From Mucilaginibacter oryzae (GTDB lineage Bacteria; Bacteroidota; Bacteroidia; Sphingobacteriales; Sphingobacteriaceae): a stretch of DNA of 64,000 bases. The stretch is from contig NZ_QGHA01000002.1 in assembly GCF_003148845.1 (NCBI RefSeq), positions 604,974 through 668,973 on the forward strand, read 5' to 3'. The first letter of the stretch is position 1; every line of letters starts with the position of its first letter. The translations under genes were made by a program, and so were the position numbers. Shown in pieces: positions 43,701 through 53,344 of the stretch. Under the pieces are notes generated by a model. It saw nothing but the letters and a program-made list of their open reading frames with translations. It did not search any database and was not told where the DNA came from.

Positions 43701-46649
43701 ATGGATAAGCGAAGCAAATTTTCATATCGTTATTCGGGATATTGCGTATTGTTGGGATGCCTGGTTTTATTGTGCCTGGCCCGCCCCGTTGCCGCGCAAC
43801 AGGCCGTGGTTATCCGCAGCAGTGATTTTGGCGAGCATAACCAGGTATTCCTTGATGATTCGGTTTGGTATTACCACCCCGGCGAGTTGCCTGGTGGCAA
43901 TAAACCGGCCATCAATACTAGTGGTTGGGATACACTGCGGCACACCATTTTCGGCAAGATCAACGCGCCCAGACGATGGCAGGGGATAGGTTGGTTTGGC
44001 CTATGGGTAAGGGCCGACACCGGCCTGGTAAACAAAAAGCTTTTCATCAGTATTAATCACGATGGCGCTTCCGAATTATTTCTGGACGGCAAACCCATTG
44101 GCGGCTACGGTAAGGTAGGTAAATCCGCGCAGCAAACGGAGGCTATCCGCGCACCGAGAGAACTGATCCCGGTTTGGTTTACCGATACGCGGCCACACCT
44201 GCTGGCAATCCACTACGCCAACTTCTTCAATGTTTATTCCAATTTTTCCGGTTTTCAGCTCACTATAGGCGATTATGTAACCCGCGCTAAAAGAGCAGGT
44301 AACAGTAAAATGCTGCTGGACTATTTGCCCATGTTCGCTTCCGCGCAGCTGATCCTGGGGCTGCTCCACTTTCTCTTCTTTTTATTTTATCCACGGCAAA
44401 AGCTCAATGCCTATTACGCCTTATTTGTGTTGCTGATCGGGATCAACGGGATAGCTGTTCACAGTTTTTACCTTACACCTTATCCTACGGTACAATACTT
44501 TGCCGACTTTATAACCGCGGTGTGCAAAGTTTTGATCATGTGCTCGGCAGTTATACTGCTGTATGTGCTCAATTACAGCCGGGTGCCCCGATGGCGAATC
44601 ATCGTTTTAACCGGCGTTGCCGTTTTTTACCTGGGCGGTTATATTTTTAAGTATTGGGTTTTAAGGCAGGAAACATGGCATAACTATTTTTCGGTTGTTT
44701 ATGTAATTTGTATGGCCGATGGCTTATGGTCGGCGGTGCAGGTGATTAAAAGGGGACAAAAAAATGCCTGGCTTATTGGCGCCGGAGTAAGCGCGGTTAT
44801 ATTGGTTTATATTTTTGCCTGGGAGGATACCTTCCTGGTTTGGCCATATGCCCTAAACTCCATGCGTTTGTTTGTGATGGGGGCGGGGTCGTTAATATTA
44901 CCACTTTGCCTGTCGCTTTACCTGGCGCTTGATTTTGCCCGAACCAATCAAAAACTGGCGGCCAAGCTGCGTGAGGTCGAAATCCTGTCGGCACGTTCCC
45001 TTGCGCAGGAGGCCGAAAAAACGGCATTGATAGCTACCGAAGCCAGGCGGCTGGAGCAGATTGTGCAGCAACGCACCGCCGAGCTGAAAGCCCAAACTGA
45101 AGAGTTGCGCGAGATGGATGCGATAAAATCGCGCTTTTTTACCAATATTACCCATGAATTTAAAACCCCGCTTACGCTGATCCTCAACCCGGCTAAAGAG
45201 TTGTTAAATACCCCGGCGGGTGATAAGGACTATTTAAAGCTCATCATCAGGAACGCCGAACGTTTAATGCAACTGATTAACCAGCTGCTGGATTTGAGTA
45301 AGGTGGAAAGCGGCCTGATGGAAGTAAACCCCGCGTTGGTTGATCTGGTAGCGTTGTTGAAATTACATGTACTGTCATATCAATCACTCGCCCTGCAAAA
45401 GGGAATAGCCTTACATTTTACAACTGAGCAGGAGACACTTTGGATGCTTATTGATCGTGATAAAATGGAGAAGATCATCCATAACCTGCTTTCCAATGCT
45501 TTGAAGTTTACGGATAATGGCAGCGTTGAAGTTGCATTATGCAATCACCCTGAAGCGGCGGGAAACAGTTTCAGCTTAATCGTTAAAGATACCGGCACAG
45601 GCATCCCGGCAAACAAGCTGCCGTATATATTTACCCGCTTTTACCAGGCCGACCCCTCAGACACCCGTAACACCGGAGGCACCGGCATCGGGTTGTCGCT
45701 TACCAAAGAATTGGTAGAACTGATGGGAGGGCAGATCAGCGCCGAAAGTGTTGAAGGCTCCTTTACACAGGTTAAAATAGTTATGCCTTATCAGCCAGCC
45801 GCGGCTCCTCCTGAAAACAGTGCGGGACCCGTAACAGTGGAGGAGTTTATACCGGTAACCTGTGAAGAAGACGTGCTTGCCGCTGATAAAAGCTGCCCGC
45901 TGATCCTGCTGATTGAGGACCATCAGGAATTAAGAGAATTTATCCGGAAATCTTTGGCCGGCAGGTATCGCTTAATTACCGCCGCAGATGGCCCGGAAGG
46001 CGTGGCTATGGGCATACAGCACATTCCCGACCTGGTAATTACAGACCTGATGATGCCCGGGCTAACCGGTTACCAGGTAACCGAAACATTAAAAAAGGAT
46101 GAACGAACCAGTCACATCCCTGTTATCATACTTACCGCTAAAGCGGGTATAGATAACCGTATACAAGGGATAGAAACAGGTGCAGATGCCTATTTGACCA
46201 AACCCTTTGAACAGCGAGAATTAATTGCACAGATTGAAAACCTGATCAGCGTGCGCGAGCAATTGCGCATCCACTATAAAAATAGTGACCTATGGTTGAA
46301 AAACACCAGCGAGCTGCCCTCCATCGAACAGGATTTTATAGCAAGGATACGCCATGCTGTGGAAAGCCACCTTAACGAAGAAGGTTATAGCGCGGATCAG
46401 CTGGCTGTGGATATGGGGTTAAGCCGTACCCAGTTGCACCGGAAGCTTAAGGATGTGCTTGGGCAGGCCCCCGGTGAGTTGATTCGTGTGGTTCGCCTTC
46501 AATACGCGTATAACCTTTTAGAACGCCGTGCGGCAACGGTATCTGAGGTTGCTTACATGGTTGGCTTCGGCAGCCCTGCCAGCTTTTCGGCCAGCTTCTC
46601 GCGCCATTTCGGGTTTGCCCCCAGCAAGGTTGCGGTATCCGGATCTTAA
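43701..46649 (+). CDS. Hybrid two-component sensor with 7TM region and AraC output
   Basis: The ATG at 43701 gives a signal peptide to about residue 33 (VAAQ). A TTG three bases earlier is not needed. A jelly-roll-like extracellular domain (GWFGLWVRADTGLVNKKLF) precedes about seven membrane spans (215-420) resembling 7TMR-DISM sensors. Then come a coiled coil, HisKA (NITHEFKTPLTLILN), HATPase_c (GTGIGLSLTKEL), a receiver (VITDLMMPGLTG) and an AraC helix-turn-helix at the end (SEVAYMVGFGSPASFSASFSRHFGF). It senses, transduces and binds DNA in one chain of 983 residues. Its target is unknown; the lipoprotein gene just downstream is a candidate. Confidence 0.93.
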   Translation: MDKRSKFSYRYSGYCVLLGCLVLLCLARPVAAQQAVVIRSSDFGEHNQVFLDDSVWYYHPGELPGGNKPAINTSGWDTLRHTIFGKINAPRRWQGIGWFGLWVRADTGLVNKKLFISINHDGASELFLDGKPIGGYGKVGKSAQQTEAIRAPRELIPVWFTDTRPHLLAIHYANFFNVYSNFSGFQLTIGDYVTRAKRAGNSKMLLDYLPMFASAQLILGLLHFLFFLFYPRQKLNAYYALFVLLIGINGIAVHSFYLTPYPTVQYFADFITAVCKVLIMCSAVILLYVLNYSRVPRWRIIVLTGVAVFYLGGYIFKYWVLRQETWHNYFSVVYVICMADGLWSAVQVIKRGQKNAWLIGAGVSAVILVYIFAWEDTFLVWPYALNSMRLFVMGAGSLILPLCLSLYLALDFARTNQKLAAKLREVEILSARSLAQEAEKTALIATEARRLEQIVQQRTAELKAQTEELREMDAIKSRFFTNITHEFKTPLTLILNPAKELLNTPAGDKDYLKLIIRNAERLMQLINQLLDLSKVESGLMEVNPALVDLVALLKLHVLSYQSLALQKGIALHFTTEQETLWMLIDRDKMEKIIHNLLSNALKFTDNGSVEVALCNHPEAAGNSFSLIVKDTGTGIPANKLPYIFTRFYQADPSDTRNTGGTGIGLSLTKELVELMGGQISAESVEGSFTQVKIVMPYQPAAAPPENSAGPVTVEEFIPVTCEEDVLAADKSCPLILLIEDHQELREFIRKSLAGRYRLITAADGPEGVAMGIQHIPDLVITDLMMPGLTGYQVTETLKKDERTSHIPVIILTAKAGIDNRIQGIETGADAYLTKPFEQRELIAQIENLISVREQLRIHYKNSDLWLKNTSELPSIEQDFIARIRHAVESHLNEEGYSADQLAVDMGLSRTQLHRKLKDVLGQAPGELIRVVRLQYAYNLLERRAATVSEVAYMVGFGSPASFSASFSRHFGFAPSKVAVSGS

Positions 46650-46786
46650 TCATTACCTTATCGTTTTAAGAAAATTGTTGTGTGCCGATAAAAACGTTAC
46701 AAAATCGAAAGTTTTTGCAACAAACGCGAAAGTGTGTTTTAAACAGGAGGTGTTTATTTGCGGTATAACATTAATAACTACCCGTA

Positions 46787-47788
46787 ATGAGAACACTTCA
46801 AAACCTAATCCCGGCACAAAGCCCCCGGAAAAAATTGACAATTGCCGTATTAACTTCACTGAGCTTATTAGCCATGTACGGCTGCGGCAAAAACGATGAT
46901 AAACCCAAACCTGATCCGGTAAGTAGTGCCGGTTGCGCCATCGCAAGTGATAAAGACCAGGTACTTGGCGTACGCAACTTTGAATATGATGATAAGGGGC
47001 TGTTAGTAAAAATGACCGCGCCGAACTTCTATTACGGAGCTTTTGTCAGAACTATCGATCCAGGTAAAGCTGTGGATTCCTATCCAAGCGCCTCGGTAGA
47101 CGGTAACGGTAACCATTACTATGGTACTATCGAAATCACTTATAAGTACAGCGGGGGCAGCGGGAATATTTACGATGGCAACCCCGAATTTTTACATGAT
47201 TTGTTTGTTGCCACTAACCCGCCAAATAGTTATAAAAGAGACTCCCTGTACACATTTAAATATGATGATGCCAAAAAACATTTAACCACAGTGTATTTAC
47301 CGGGCAATGGTAGTGTGGATGCCGACGGTTTCCTGCTTTTCAGAACAGAACTTGTATTTGCTTATGATAACAACGATAATGTAAGTCAGGCAAAAATTGT
47401 TTATGATTTTATGAGGAAGACGGTTGTTTATCCTGGCGGTGAAGGCAGGATCGATTATCTGCAAAAAACCGACGAAACGTTGAACGTTGTGTATGATGAT
47501 AAACCTTCGCCGTATACGGCTATTTCTAAATATTGGAAATTTATAGGTGAAGATTTCAGCGGTTTTAGCTCCTATAACCTGGATAAGCTTCAGTTTTGGA
47601 TAGGACGTTGCGCCGTGATGAGCAAAAATAACCCGGTTAAGATCACCGGGAAACTCCGGAACGCTTTTGGTTCTCCGCTCACTGACATTAACGCAACCCT
47701 GACCTATCAATACAATGAGAAGAATTTCCCGGTGAGCATGGCCATTAACGGCTCCGAAACCAATGCTTTCACTTACAAGTGTAAATAA
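46787..47788 (+). CDS. Hypothetical lipoprotein with YD-like repeats
   Basis: The 333-residue protein has an N-terminal hydrophobic segment ending in MYGC (lipobox, Cys at about residue 33), so it is probably anchored in the outer membrane. It contains repeated short Tyr-Asp motifs (FEYDDKGLLVKM, FKYDDAKKHLTT, FAYDNNDNVSQ, YQYNEKNFPVSM), as in Bacteroidota DUF4595-like lipoproteins. No catalytic motif is seen. It is separated by 137 bases from the AraC-type hybrid sensor and ends in a terminator shared with the convergent TetR gene. Function unknown. Confidence 0.75.
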   Translation: MRTLQNLIPAQSPRKKLTIAVLTSLSLLAMYGCGKNDDKPKPDPVSSAGCAIASDKDQVLGVRNFEYDDKGLLVKMTAPNFYYGAFVRTIDPGKAVDSYPSASVDGNGNHYYGTIEITYKYSGGSGNIYDGNPEFLHDLFVATNPPNSYKRDSLYTFKYDDAKKHLTTVYLPGNGSVDADGFLLFRTELVFAYDNNDNVSQAKIVYDFMRKTVVYPGGEGRIDYLQKTDETLNVVYDDKPSPYTAISKYWKFIGEDFSGFSSYNLDKLQFWIGRCAVMSKNNPVKITGKLRNAFGSPLTDINATLTYQYNEKNFPVSMAINGSETNAFTYKCK

Positions 47789-47890
47789 TTTATCCTAAAG
47801 CGCAGTGTTTGAACTTATAACATCTTCTATAGTTTTTAGCAGCGTTATCGTGATCGATAGGTGAGGTATTGTTGAAACTATAATATAGTA

Positions 47891-47937
47891 CAGCCACTTT
47901 CCGGAATTGAGCGGTATGCCGCTCAGGAAAGTGGCTG
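47891..47937. terminator. Bidirectional stem-loop between convergent genes
   Basis: CAGCCACTTTCC (47891-47902) pairs with GGAAAGTGGCTG (47926-47937). A second inner stem GAGCGG/CCGCTC lies inside. ATTTTAT follows on the plus strand. The position between the lipoprotein gene (+) and the TetR gene (-) supports a shared terminator. Confidence 0.8.
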
Positions 47938-48015
47938 ATTTTATCCGCAGATTTGGTAGCTGTTTAGAAAATACCATCAATCTTACGGGTTGAGTGTCCT
48001 TTGCTCCTAAACTTG

Positions 48016-48660
48016 TTAGCCGTCCCAAAATGAACGCATGAAGTATTTGCCATTTAACAATGGCCCTTCCTGCTGATGTTTATAATGATTGAAAAGTGCT
48101 AATCCTTTGGCGGTAAGCAAGCCTCTGATGAGATATCCAAACAAAAGCTCCCACTGGTTATTGATATGCGGAAGATCCGGATTCAGGATAATTGTTAAAC
48201 TTTCCAACAAAAATTCGGTAATCACCTCAAAGTTTAAATCGTCCTGGTACAGATCGTTTCTAACACCGCAGGTCATATTGGCCTTCATGAGTTCGGCCAG
48301 ATAGCCTTGCCTGTGCTCATGGAGTTTTTTGAAGGCATCAGGGTGATTGTTTTCGAGGTCATGCATTAAAGCCGGATAAAGCGTTTTATAAAAGTCCTTC
48401 GCATAGGTCAGGATGAAAAACAACTCCAATATGGCATCGCTGTTTTTTGCCTTTAAAGATTCGCAACGGGCAATATTCACGGTAATTTCGTTTTCTACAA
48501 ACGTTGTCACCAGGTCATCTTTACTGCTGAAAAATTGATAGACAGTTTTTTTGCTGATACCTAAGCTGCCTGCAATTTTGTCCATGCTAATACTGCGGAT
48601 ACCATACCTGATAAAAAGGTCGTGTGCTTTATCGGCAATTTTTTGTGCTATATCCATCAT
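48016..48660 (-). CDS. TetR-family transcriptional regulator
   Basis: The 214-residue repressor-type regulator has an N-terminal helix-turn-helix (ISMDKIAGSLGISKKTVYQFFSSKDDLV) followed by an all-helical ligand domain. It is the last gene of the RND pump operon and likely controls it, with the pump substrate or a related compound as ligand. The start is one of two adjacent ATG codons (48660 or 48657). No operator was identified with certainty. Repeats in the 54655-54800 promoter region are candidates. Confidence 0.9.
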   Translation of the reverse strand: MMDIAQKIADKAHDLFIRYGIRSISMDKIAGSLGISKKTVYQFFSSKDDLVTTFVENEITVNIARCESLKAKNSDAILELFFILTYAKDFYKTLYPALMHDLENNHPDAFKKLHEHRQGYLAELMKANMTCGVRNDLYQDDLNFEVITEFLLESLTIILNPDLPHINNQWELLFGYLIRGLLTAKGLALFNHYKHQQEGPLLNGKYFMRSFWDG

Positions 48661-48709
48661 CGTAATTTCAGGTGTGTTTATTGCTCTTTAGCCGCAAATC
48701 CTTCCCTGC

Positions 48710-50113
48710 TTACTTCCAGCCCCCGCCCAGGCTTTTGTACAGGGTTACCACCGCAGTAAGTTGTTGCAACCTGTCGTTCACGCTGCTTAACTGTGCCGCT
48801 AAATAGTTCTGCTCAGATGTTAGTACATCGGTATAAGTTACGTAGCCGTGTTTAAGCAGGTCGCGGTTATAGTTTACCGACCGAAGCCAGGCATCAAGTT
48901 GCAGCTTGCGGGTTAAGGCTTTATCTTCAACTGTTTTATAGCTGTATAAGGCATCAGAAACTTCTCTGCCGGCATCAAGCACGGTTTGCTGAAACGTTGC
49001 TACATTTTCTTCGTATTGCGCTTTGGCAAGCTGTAGCCGCTGTTTGTTAAGGCCTTTGTTAAATATGGGCTGTGTTAAGTTACCTACAACGTTGCCAAAA
49101 ATAGTAGCGCTTTTAAAAAGGTCGCCAACGGTTGATGACTGCCAGCCTCCCTGCGCGGTTATACTCAATGAAGGATAAAAGTAAGCCCGGGCCACATTAA
49201 TCTGCTCAAAGTAGTACCTTACATTGTACTCTGCCTGCTGTACATCAGGGCGATTGCTAAGCAATTGCGCCGGTACCCCGGTTTGTAATGTGGTATCTGT
49301 TTGCTGGGCATCAAGTGCATTTCTTTCTACCGGGCCCGGGTGTCTCCCTAACAAAACACACAAGGCGTTTTCAGTTTGATGAATATTATTTTGCAGGTCG
49401 GGTATGGTAACCTCGGCGGCGTACCGGTTGGCTTCACTTTGCGCTACCGATGCTTCATTTACCCGGTTAGCTATTTTTAATGCTTTATTTGTTTCTACAT
49501 CCTCTTTACGGTTTGCTACGGTTTGCTGGGTTATAGCCAGCTGTTTGTCGTAAGCTAAAAGGTTATAATAATCGGTAGCTATATCAGCAACAAGCTTGGT
49601 TTGCACCGCCCGTTGGTAGGCGTAGCTTTGTAAAAGCAGCGCGAGCGAACCTTTTTTGGCGCTGCTTAGTTTACCCCAAATGTCTATTTCCCAACTGGCA
49701 TCGCCTGTTACGGCGTAAACATTTTGCGGCATAAAACCCAGGTTCCCGCCTTGTGTAGCGGCAACTTTTTGTTTGGTATATTGCGGCGCTACACTTAAAG
49801 TTGGAAAAAATGCCGCTTTGGCCTGGCGTAGGTTGGCATCGGCTTGTTTAATACGGGCAATAGCTACTTTTAAATCGTAGTTGTTGGTTATACCTTCCTG
49901 TATCAAATCCTGCAGTTTGGCATCCTTAAACATTTTTTTCCATGACAAACTGGCTATGGTGGTAGTATCATTCGTAGTGCCGCCGCGGTAGGCGCTATCT
50001 GTTTTAGCGTCGGGCCTTGTATAGGGCTGCCTTAACTTACAGGCAGGCATCAACAGTACAGCCGCTGCTATTACAGCAGCTGTACGGATAAAATATTTTA
50101 AGTTCATAAACAT
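48710..50113 (-). CDS. NodT/OprM-type outer membrane efflux lipoprotein
   Basis: The 467-residue outer membrane factor has a signal ending in the lipobox MPAC (about residue 25), so it is an acylated OprM/NodT-type protein. Its two halves show the TolC repeat pattern (LQDLIQEGITNNYDLKVAIAR, and LLSNRPDVQQAEYNVRYYFEQI). It forms the exit duct for the RND pump encoded just upstream. The RND stop is 28 bases before its start, and the TetR gene is 49 bases downstream on the same strand. A second in-frame ATG lies six bases further in. Confidence 0.93.
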   Translation of the reverse strand: MFMNLKYFIRTAAVIAAAVLLMPACKLRQPYTRPDAKTDSAYRGGTTNDTTTIASLSWKKMFKDAKLQDLIQEGITNNYDLKVAIARIKQADANLRQAKAAFFPTLSVAPQYTKQKVAATQGGNLGFMPQNVYAVTGDASWEIDIWGKLSSAKKGSLALLLQSYAYQRAVQTKLVADIATDYYNLLAYDKQLAITQQTVANRKEDVETNKALKIANRVNEASVAQSEANRYAAEVTIPDLQNNIHQTENALCVLLGRHPGPVERNALDAQQTDTTLQTGVPAQLLSNRPDVQQAEYNVRYYFEQINVARAYFYPSLSITAQGGWQSSTVGDLFKSATIFGNVVGNLTQPIFNKGLNKQRLQLAKAQYEENVATFQQTVLDAGREVSDALYSYKTVEDKALTRKLQLDAWLRSVNYNRDLLKHGYVTYTDVLTSEQNYLAAQLSSVNDRLQQLTAVVTLYKSLGGGWK

Positions 50114-50141
50114 GGTGTATGTTTAAATAAAACGATAATGG

Positions 50142-53100
50142 TTAATTCAGGGCCGGGGTTGCCGGGTGGTGACTTTCGGGCGTTTGGCCGGGTTTCTTTT
50201 TCTTTGCTAATTTTTCCTGTAGTGTTTGAAAAATGATATAAAGAACCGGTATAATGAATACGCCGAATACGGTTCCGGTAAGCATCCCGCCTACAGCACC
50301 GGTACCGATGGAGCGGTTACCGGCAGCGCCAACACCAGATGAAAGCATCAGCGGCAATAAGCCGGCAATAAAGGCAAGCGAGGTCATCAATATTGGGCGT
50401 AAACGGGCTGTTGCCGCCTCAATGGCGGCGGCGGTGATGGTCATCCCTTTTTCACGTCTCGCAACGGCATACTCTACAATCAGGATGGCGTTTTTGGCAA
50501 GCAGACCAATCAGCATGATTACGGATATCTGCATATATATATTATTGTCTATGCCCATGATTTTAGCGAAGAGGTAAGTGCCAAATAAGCCCACCGGCAG
50601 CGAGAATAGTACAGCAAACGGTATAATATAACTTTCGTAAAGCGCGCTAAGCAAGAAGAACACAAATACAACGCAAAGGATATAGATGAAAACCGTTTGC
50701 CCGCCGGCACTCACCTCCTCACGCGACAGGCCGGAGTAATCAAAGCTGTAACCCGCCGGCAACGTTTTAGCTGCCGTTTCCCGCACAGCGGCAAGTGCAT
50801 CGCCACTGCTGAAACCCGGTTTCGGGCTGCCAATTACCGATATGTTATTATACAGGTTAAACCTTGATAAGCTTTGCGGCCCGTTAACCGAGGTGAGGGT
50901 AACAAATTCTGATACCGGCGCCATGTTACCCGAGCCATTTTTTACATAAATATTATTCAGGCCCTGCGAATCGCTCCTGTATTTAGCATCGGCCTGTACC
51001 ATAACCCGGTATTGTTTGCCAAACTGATTAAAGTTAGATGCATAGATACCGCCGTAATATCCCTGCATAGTTGCCATCAGGTCGCTGGGTAAAATGCCGG
51101 CTTCTTTTGTTTTGGCTACATCGATATTCATCAAATATTGCGGATAGTTGGGATTGAACCCGGTAGCTCCGTACAAAATTTCGGGCCGTTGGTTTAATGC
51201 ACCCAGGAAGCCCCCGGCCACTTTGCTGAAGTTTTCTATACTGCCCCCTGTTTTATCCTGCAATTCGATAGTAAAGCCGCTTGAATTACCAAAGCCCGGC
51301 ACCGTAGGCGGTGCAAAGAAAATTATCTTGGCATCTTTTATCCCGACTGTCATGCCAAATAGCTGGCCGATAACATCGTCCACTTTTGTGCCCTTTCTTT
51401 CATCCCATGGCTTTAGCTTAAACACCAGCAGGCCAAAATTACTGCCTGTGCCGTTAATGATGCTTTGCCCGGTTATTTTTGCCCGGTTGGCAACTACCGG
51501 TATTTTTTTGGCAATATTATCAACCATATCGGCAACCTGGATGGTTTTTTCAAGAGATGTACCGGGCGGCAGGCTGATATCGGCGAAAATGGTGCCCTGA
51601 TCTTCATTGGGTACAAAGCCCCCGGGCGATGTTTTCATGAAGAAAACGAGTAATACCGTAAATAATACTACCGCCGAGGGGACGATCCATTTTTTACGGC
51701 TTAAAAAACCTATCGACTTTTGATATTTACCTTTCAGCGTATCAAAGCTTGTATTAAAAGCGATATAAAATCTTTGCAGCAGGCTTTTCCTGGTTCCGTC
51801 ATGCTCTTCATGAGGCTTTAAAAACAGCGAACAAAGCGCAGGGCTCAGCGTTAAGGCATTTACTGCCGAAATTACAATCGCCGAAGCGAGTGTTAAACCA
51901 AACTGTTTAAAAAACACGCCCGAACTACCACTGATAAAAGAAACCGGTACAAACACAGCCGCCATCACCAGCGTAATAGCTACAATTGTTCCACCTAATT
52001 CGCTCATGGCGTCTACTGAGGCTTCGTATGATGATTGATAACCTTCATCAAGTTTAGCGTGTACTGCTTCAACAATAACAATGGCATCATCTACTACTAT
52101 ACCAATGGCCAGCACCAGGGCAAACAGCGTGAGCAGGTTAATGGTAAAGCCAAACAGGCTCAGGCATGCAAACGTACCGATGATGGATACCAATACCGAT
52201 ATACCGGGTATCAGTGTTGATCGAAAATCCTGGAGGAATATAAAAACAACAATGAAAACTAAAATGTAGGCTTCTATTAAGGTATGCACCACTTTTTCTA
52301 TCGATGCGCTTAAAAAATCATTTGCGTTAAGCAATGATACATAACTCACTCCTTTTGGAAAGGACGCTGAAGCTTTATCCAGCGTGGCAATGGCATCCTT
52401 AATAATAGTCTGCGCGTTAGAGCCCGCGGTTTGGCTGATAGCAATAACGGTTGCCGGTTGTCCGTCGGTATTCATGGTTGATGAATAGGTGAGGGAGCCC
52501 ATTTCCAGCCTTGCAATGTCCCTTAAGCGTAACAACTGGCCGTTGGTTTTAGCCCGCATAATGATATTGCCAAACTGCGCCGTATCCAGCAAGCGGCCTG
52601 TATATTTAATAGTATATTGAAAAACCTGGTTGCTGTTCTCGCCGAATTTACCCGGCGCGGCATCAAAGTTTTGTTCGGCAAGGGCGTTATTCACATCAGC
52701 CGGGGTTAAACCATAGGTTGCCATTACATCTGGCTTAAGCCAAACACGCATCGCATAATCTTTAGAACCAAATGAAACCACGCTGCCAACACCGGTTATC
52801 CGTTTAATTTCGGGGATGAGGTTGATATTGGCATAATTGCTCAAAAATGTTTGGTCGTACACCGGGTTATCACTTTTAAGCGCGAAGATCAGCAGGTTGC
52901 TGCTTTGTTGTTTATCTACTGTAACTCCTGCTTTGGTAACTTCGGCAGGTAGTAAATTTGTTGCCCGCTGAACCCTGTTCTGCACATTTACAGCGTTGAT
53001 ATCCGGGTTTGTACCTAATTTAAAGTACACGGTTATAGTAGCATCACCATCATTGGTGGCTGTAGATGTCATGTAGGTCATGCCCTCTACGCCATTGATC

Positions 53101-53303
53101 TGCTCTTCCAACGGTATGATAACGTTTCTTTGAATTACATCTGCACCGGCGCCGGTATAGGTAGCGGATACTTTAACAGTGGGCGGGGCAATTTCGGGGT
53201 ATTGGGTAACCGGCAAACCTAAATAGGCCAATACGCCCAGTATAACTATCATTACCGATATAACGGTAGATAAAACCGGTCTTTTAATGAATATTTTAAG
53301 CAT
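50142..53303 (-). CDS. RND efflux pump, inner-membrane subunit (HAE1 type)
   Basis: The 1053-residue proton-driven pump has the usual twelve-span architecture with two large periplasmic loops. The N-terminus (RPVLSTVISVMIVILGVLAYLGLPVTQYPEIAPPTV) and proton-relay motif GIVVDDAIVIVE (span 4), plus LIGLLAKNAILIVEY (span 10 with the conserved Lys), assign it to the hydrophobe/amphiphile AcrB-MexB-like subfamily rather than metal pumps. It works with the adaptor and outer-membrane genes on either side. Likely substrates are antibiotics, bile salts or dyes, but none can be chosen from sequence. Confidence 0.96.
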   Translation of the reverse strand: MLKIFIKRPVLSTVISVMIVILGVLAYLGLPVTQYPEIAPPTVKVSATYTGAGADVIQRNVIIPLEEQINGVEGMTYMTSTATNDGDATITVYFKLGTNPDINAVNVQNRVQRATNLLPAEVTKAGVTVDKQQSSNLLIFALKSDNPVYDQTFLSNYANINLIPEIKRITGVGSVVSFGSKDYAMRVWLKPDVMATYGLTPADVNNALAEQNFDAAPGKFGENSNQVFQYTIKYTGRLLDTAQFGNIIMRAKTNGQLLRLRDIARLEMGSLTYSSTMNTDGQPATVIAISQTAGSNAQTIIKDAIATLDKASASFPKGVSYVSLLNANDFLSASIEKVVHTLIEAYILVFIVVFIFLQDFRSTLIPGISVLVSIIGTFACLSLFGFTINLLTLFALVLAIGIVVDDAIVIVEAVHAKLDEGYQSSYEASVDAMSELGGTIVAITLVMAAVFVPVSFISGSSGVFFKQFGLTLASAIVISAVNALTLSPALCSLFLKPHEEHDGTRKSLLQRFYIAFNTSFDTLKGKYQKSIGFLSRKKWIVPSAVVLFTVLLVFFMKTSPGGFVPNEDQGTIFADISLPPGTSLEKTIQVADMVDNIAKKIPVVANRAKITGQSIINGTGSNFGLLVFKLKPWDERKGTKVDDVIGQLFGMTVGIKDAKIIFFAPPTVPGFGNSSGFTIELQDKTGGSIENFSKVAGGFLGALNQRPEILYGATGFNPNYPQYLMNIDVAKTKEAGILPSDLMATMQGYYGGIYASNFNQFGKQYRVMVQADAKYRSDSQGLNNIYVKNGSGNMAPVSEFVTLTSVNGPQSLSRFNLYNNISVIGSPKPGFSSGDALAAVRETAAKTLPAGYSFDYSGLSREEVSAGGQTVFIYILCVVFVFFLLSALYESYIIPFAVLFSLPVGLFGTYLFAKIMGIDNNIYMQISVIMLIGLLAKNAILIVEYAVARREKGMTITAAAIEAATARLRPILMTSLAFIAGLLPLMLSSGVGAAGNRSIGTGAVGGMLTGTVFGVFIIPVLYIIFQTLQEKLAKKKKPGQTPESHHPATPALN

Positions 53304-53344
53304 GATTATTTAAAATTTTGAGTGAACCATGACGGTAAACCGGC

